This document shows positions 45,300 through 64,000 of a stretch of DNA of 64,000 bases, one piece after another; the stretch's first letter is position 1, and the number at the start of each line of letters is the position of its first letter. The stretch is taken from the NCBI GenBank assembly GCA_963931925.1, contig OZ007570.1:44565691-44629690 (forward strand), in the 5' to 3' direction. The translations under genes and the position numbers were made by a program. This stretch comes from Onchidella celtica (Eukaryota > Mollusca > Gastropoda > Systellommatophora > Onchidiidae). The notes under the pieces are model-generated. The model ran no database searches and had not been told where the DNA came from. It saw only the letters and a program-made list of their open reading frames with translations.

Positions 45300-45555
45300 G
45301 GTCGTTCATCGTTCATAGTCCGTCGTCCATTATTCAAATAAATATGAAAAAATAAGCCCATGTCAAGTAACAAGGCAGATCACATTATTCGTTTATCGTT
45401 CATTATTCAAATATGAAAAAGTCAACCCATATCAAGTAACAGGGCGGGGCATTTCATTCGTTCATTGTTCATTGTTCATTGTTCAAATATGAAAAAGTAA
45501 ACCCAAGTCAAGTAATGAGGCAGGTCACATAATTCATTCGTTGTTCATTGTTGAA
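45300..45555. repeat. ~70-bp tandem repeat, 3-4 units
   Basis: Units share GTTCATTATTCAAATATGAA and CATGTCAAGTAACAAGGCAG, with short TTCATTG expansions. Confidence 0.85.
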
Positions 45556-46011
45556 CGTCAGCGCTCATGTTGTACTGGTACTGTAGTATAGAACTGGAAA
45601 GCTCAATTTTTCCCCGTTTAACTTCGAAAAAAAATAACACTCATCTGCTCACACTGAGAACGAGATGTGAAACATTTTTTCATGACATAGGAGATAATAT
45701 ACGAAAGACGATGAATTATAAAACTAGATCTGAGAATGTTGAATCATCCTTGAGACGCTCGGCAAGTTGTCAAATTATGTAAACATTGCTAGACCCCGGA
45801 AATGCCGTCACACTCACAGGCTTAGACTTTTTAAATAGTTTCAATCGTGTTTTCGTCCCAGTACATTTTGCGTTTAAATGTAAGATTTTGGCATAATCGT
45901 AAACAAGTCAGGTTTTCTTTTGTTTTGTTTCAAAATCTGTGACGAAATTATTGTAATAGACAGAAGACGATGTAGCAAAGTTATACAAATTCGCAAGATT
46001 TTGACAGTAAG

Positions 46012-46436
46012 ATGTAAAGGACACCGCGGTCTAGAGGCAATGTGCTCGCCTACCATGCAGAAGGTACCGGGTTCAAATCCCGGGCGGTGCAGGCATGTTG
46101 GAATTTTGGGATTTTTCTCATATTTTCCTGTCTCTGATCCTGTGGGAGGTAGGGGGAGGGGGGGGGCGTGTGCACATTGCGCACGTTAAAGATACCTTGG
46201 CAGTTGGAAATCGAAAAGTAGCATGCCGACCAGGCTGCTGCCCGGGCAAATTTAAATAAAATTCATGCCTGCCACTCCCTCATCCTCCCCCTCCCTCAAT
46301 TCACCCCCCCCCCCCAAATACAACCCGCCGACCGGCGCTGCTCTGTGGCGACGGCGTGTCTGCTCCAGTTGTAACTGGGTTGCATTGACCCTAAGGCAAA
46401 TTTCCAAAATAGGATTAAAGAAGTATACAAAATGCA
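46012..46436 (+). mobile_element. SINE, copy 4 (tail type I)
   Basis: The best-preserved tRNA-like head: CGCGGTCTAGAGG (A-box-like) and GGGTTCAAATCCC (B box), so a pol III promoter may have been functional. It lacks part of the central domain (the TCGGATAAGGACG block). The tail has CCGGCGCTGCTCTGTGGCGA and ends before a TAA microsatellite at 46438-46475. Confidence 0.8.
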
Positions 46437-46468
<32 letters not shown>

Positions 46469-46479
46469 TAATAACGATA

Positions 46480-48401
46480 CTTTTTGGTTTTGTTTGTTCG
46501 ATGGCTCGCTGGTTTCGTTTGGCTGGTTTGCTGGTTGGTTGGTTGGTTGGTTGTTTGGTTGGTAAGTTGTTGTTGTTGTTAGAAAAATGAAATTAATACA
46601 AATACAAATATTAAAAACTCACATTTCCAAAATCCAAGACAACGGAAAGATTAATTGTTAAATGGTAAGAATTAACCTGAGGTATTAGAATAGATAGATT
46701 TCTTAATCGTGAGAAAAGACAGGTTGCTCACCTATATTCTCGAACCCAACAACTGCGGTAAGAAAAACCTTGTAGGCCTATTTATTTTATCTGGTACAGA
46801 TAAGTCTAGCACGATTTTTGGACGTCACATAATGGGTCAGTGAAAAAAAAAAATTACGAGGTTTCCGAACTTCTAAAATTTCATTTATAAAACACCATGT
46901 TACTTTATGAAATTATAATACCCCTGTCACGTAATCCGGTCCATGATTCTTCTTCATCTCTTCACTTTACAATTTTGGGCGGTGGTTGGAAAGGGTGGGG
47001 GTGGGGGAATAGACTGTGTTAATGTGCTATGGGGGAGAGAGGGGCTGAGAAAGCCGGGCAGTAAACGCTCTTTACTTCCTGGAAAGATGGAGAGCACTGG
47101 TAATGGTATATTGTTTGAATTTCCCCCGAAGTTCTATACCGGTACTTCCAGGGACTTTACAGAACCAGTTGTTGCTTGGTATAAAACTGAACAGCAATAT
47201 GGGTGTTCCTGTGTACAGTATATAGCGACCCTATTACTTCGTTATTACAAACACGGAATAGCAAATTGTAAAGTAAACGGCTTAACTCGCAGAGAAACAA
47301 TATGACATAATGCTCCATACTCCCAAATACACACCCGGGGAGTTTAAAAAGTTCATTATTTTGTCTGTAAGTTGTCATTATCGTAACACCTTATGTGGTA
47401 ATCTTGCATGATATCTGTCTACTTGTGTCCCTAACAAATGGACCAATATTTTATGGCTAAATTTAATAATGAACTTTCGTTTTCAAGGGAGCCAAGTCAA
47501 GTTAAATTTTGGTTCGGAATTTGTTTGGCCGAGATTAGTAGGACAGTTCAGTCCCTTATTCTCAGGCAGACGTCAACAGACATAATCATAATAGCATAGC
47601 ATGGAGATTAGCGATCTTGGACGTTACACAGGTAATACTGAGTACAAAGCTGCAAAACAACAAATTATGCCTGCATCATTTACGCACACATAAAGTAGTA
47701 GAGTACAGTCTTTAAATCCCCCCCCCCCCAAACATCTTACGTGACTACATTCTTCAGGGGAGAAGAAAAAAAAAAGCCCGTTGTTGTTTTTTTTTGGAGG
47801 GGGAAGGGCACAGTGAGCAATACGTACATTTTCATAACGAATCCAGAGGATATGCATCATTCACGTATTTTTACAGGCACTAAATTCACTGACGGCATCA
47901 CACAATTTCACACCAATTTAATCTTTCCCGGTCGCTCACTGACTGCAAAATAAAAGCCTAATAATAAAAAAGTTTCAATTCTTTTATGACCATTATTTTT
48001 TTCAGATGCAATAACCTGGTAAGTGCACTGCTTTTTCACTAATCCAAATTTGACAAATATATATACAGAATAAAGTATCAACATTCTTTTCCTGTGTTTC
48101 ATTATATTCCAAAATAGATTTAGATCTAGCAAAATGTAAATACCGGTAACAGTCTAGATCTATTCCAATATTTCATTGTATTCGTAATTAGCAGATCGCG
48201 GTCTAGGAAAATGTAAAATCTTTGTTCAAAAGAGAGTTGTTTGCTAACAAAAACAAACACACACACACACAAATTAAGATTTATCGATGTACAAGGAACC
48301 ATGGAAATGTTTTCCAGACAAGTGGCGCACATTCCGCCCGTTTTGGTGGGTTTTTTTTTAAAATTATTATTATGATATTTATTTTGTCTTTTCGATGCAA
48401 G
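46480..48401. other. Stretch upstream of the VPS4-like exons, no exon recognised
   Basis: The first visible ATPase exon starts in phase, so at least one earlier exon must exist. A 120-codon frame at 46943-47305 and others do not look like it. TTG/GGT simple repeats at 46505-46580. Confidence 0.4.
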
Positions 48402-62723
<14,322 letters not shown>

Positions 62724-62889
62724 ATTCAGCGTGGTCAACGTCTCTCTTCAGCCACAGTGATATATATCGAAATTAAATATCCTGCGTATTTCCTGAATTT
62801 GTGCGTGTTATGTGTATGGCTTAGGATATTATGATATATATGTTGTATAGCCCTTAGAGCCTGGTTATTAATGGGATGGAACGCAGCAC

Positions 62890-62895
62890 AATAAA
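62890..62895 (+). terminator. Poly(A) signal of the VPS4-like gene
   Basis: AATAAA 167 bases after the TAA stop; the likely 3' end signal. Confidence 0.5.
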
Positions 62896-62899
62896 TATT

Positions 62900-63530
62900 A
62901 CGTATTATTATTATTATTATCCCAAAGGAGGAATTTCAATATTATTAGACCGTTACCATGTTTTCTTTTTTCTTTTATACATATAGAGAGAAGATATGTG
63001 GAGCACCAATTAGTCGGAATAACATGAAATTTCTATGTGATGATGTATGTAACACAGGATGTTTTGTTTAAGTAATATTATTCTTGCTTTTGAATTGAGT
63101 ATAGCATTCGTTGTGGGCTTGAACTACTTGTACTGTTGGTTTTATGATTTATTACTTAGGTTTTGATTCTTTGTTATTGTTCGCTTTCATTCATCATCGA
63201 AACATTTCTTCATAGTTAGCTAGTGTCTTTAAGAAACACGTTTTGAACTACACTTCAGTTAAATTTTGTATTTCTGTGTAGATTCAAATAATTATACTTA
63301 TTGTTAACATTACGAGTTGTTTACGAATTATGTGTGCTTCGTGGCAGCATTGAGCAAATAAAGAGTGTAGGCGTGTTACAATGGCGTTGTCTTCTCTTTG
63401 CCAAAAAAAGCAATACAGTTTTGTTTGTTAAAGAAGAGGACAATGGAAAGATTGAAGAAGAACTAAGTGCAAATGCCCAGAGCCGTGGTCCTCCGAAAAC
63501 AAATATCTTCAGACAGACTGAAAAAGGGCG
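62900..63530. other. Intergenic stretch, no gene recognised
   Basis: AT-rich with a short TTA run. A 114-codon plus-strand frame (63301-63645) overlaps the LINE relic in the wrong frame and is not called. Confidence 0.4.
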
Positions 63531-63539
63531 AAAGAATTT

Positions 63540-63780
63540 GGAAGGATGTATGACAGTAGATGGACAAAACGCTGCACTGAATGGCAATCAAGGACAGGAA
63601 GAAGAACAAGAGGACGACCAAGAAGAAGCTGGCAACACGATATAAAACAAAGGGGAGGAACATCATGTATGGAGAAACCATCGGACGGAAAAGAATGGAA
63701 ATATTATCGGACGGCTACATCCTGCAGTGGATGAACAATGCCTGTGACGAGGACAAGGACAATACAAATTACAAGTTTGC
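63540..63780 (+). pseudogene. 3' end of a non-LTR retrotransposon (LINE) reverse transcriptase
   Basis: One frame reads SRWTKRCTEWQSRTGRRTRG and RPRRSWQHDIKQ, then CMEKPSDGKEWK. This is the R/K/W-rich tail found after the RT domain of many animal LINE proteins (DRWTKRVTEW...GR..RRW..DI type). A second frame continues it (YILQWMNNA) after about 63690, so it is frameshifted. The upstream RT is missing. It ends near a CT-rich tract at 63820-63890. Confidence 0.65.
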
Positions 63781-64000
63781 AGTTTGGAGCGCGTTCTGGG
63801 TACGAATTGAGGCATTGTTCCCCCTCACCATCTACCCCTTCTTTCTATCCCCACCCCTTCTCCTCTCCCTCTCCCATTCTCTCTCCGTCTCAGATAGTTT
63901 CCAAAAATCTAGACCTGCCCATATTTTCTCTGACAAAACTGCAAAAGATCTGTGGATCGAGTCACAGCGAAGCTTGAAATGAAGAGAAAATGTGGCAAAA

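Noticed and set aside
46012..46090. Functional tRNA gene
   Set aside because: It is the tRNA-like head of a SINE; the cloverleaf is imperfect and the sequence continues into the SINE body.
46943..47305. 120-codon ORF as first exon of the VPS4-like gene
   Set aside because: No MIT-like features, no good donor at a fitting phase, and a glycine run from simple sequence.
63301..63645. 114-codon ORF ending in an E/Q/D-rich tail
   Set aside because: The tail is the LINE 3' sequence read in the wrong frame; the upstream part has no recognisable domain.

Overview
The window is animal nuclear DNA. It has intron-split genes with GT/AG splice sites, long AT-rich introns, microsatellites, tRNA-derived SINEs and LTR retrotransposons. 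Nothing fixes the species. The repeat style, small interspersed exons and retroelement types suggest a lophotrochozoan, plausibly a gastropod mollusc; this is inference. No bacterial, organellar, rRNA or CRISPR features are seen.

Layout. (1) 255-7232, minus strand: six phase-consistent coding exons of a coiled-coil protein resembling the N-terminal part of giantin (GOLGB1). The gene runs off the left edge. Its introns hold a TTAA-bounded inverted-repeat cluster (938-3220) and a SINE. A likely noncoding first exon lies near 16049-16250. (2) 8151-15649, minus: a Ty3/Gypsy-class LTR retrotransposon with an unusual pol order (protease, integrase, then reverse transcriptase/RNase H), as in Gmr1-type elements. 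(3) 16.3-18.4 kb: small foldback elements with 8-bp target duplications. (4) 19389-25088, minus: a non-coding LTR retrotransposon whose two 1412-bp LTRs look identical. (5) 25-39 kb: mostly intergenic, with hAT debris, minisatellites, a long hairpin, several weak exon candidates and a cluster of TAATCC sites. (6) 40216-41181, plus: an Olig-family bHLH transcription factor. (7) 42-46.5 kb: tandem repeats, a signal-peptide exon (minus) and a SINE. (8) 48402-62723, plus: nine exons of a VPS4-like AAA ATPase. Its last intron carries a second Gmr1-type element (55173-62268) in antisense, with two large internal deletions. (9) The right edge holds the broken 3' end of a LINE.

The host genes have no evident functional link to each other. 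The main story is the mobile DNA. All three LTR elements lie on the minus strand, have 5-bp target duplications and near-identical LTRs, and share a GGGGTGGGGGA polypurine tract. This suggests a recently active family together with defective or parasitic relatives. Neither coding copy in the window is intact.
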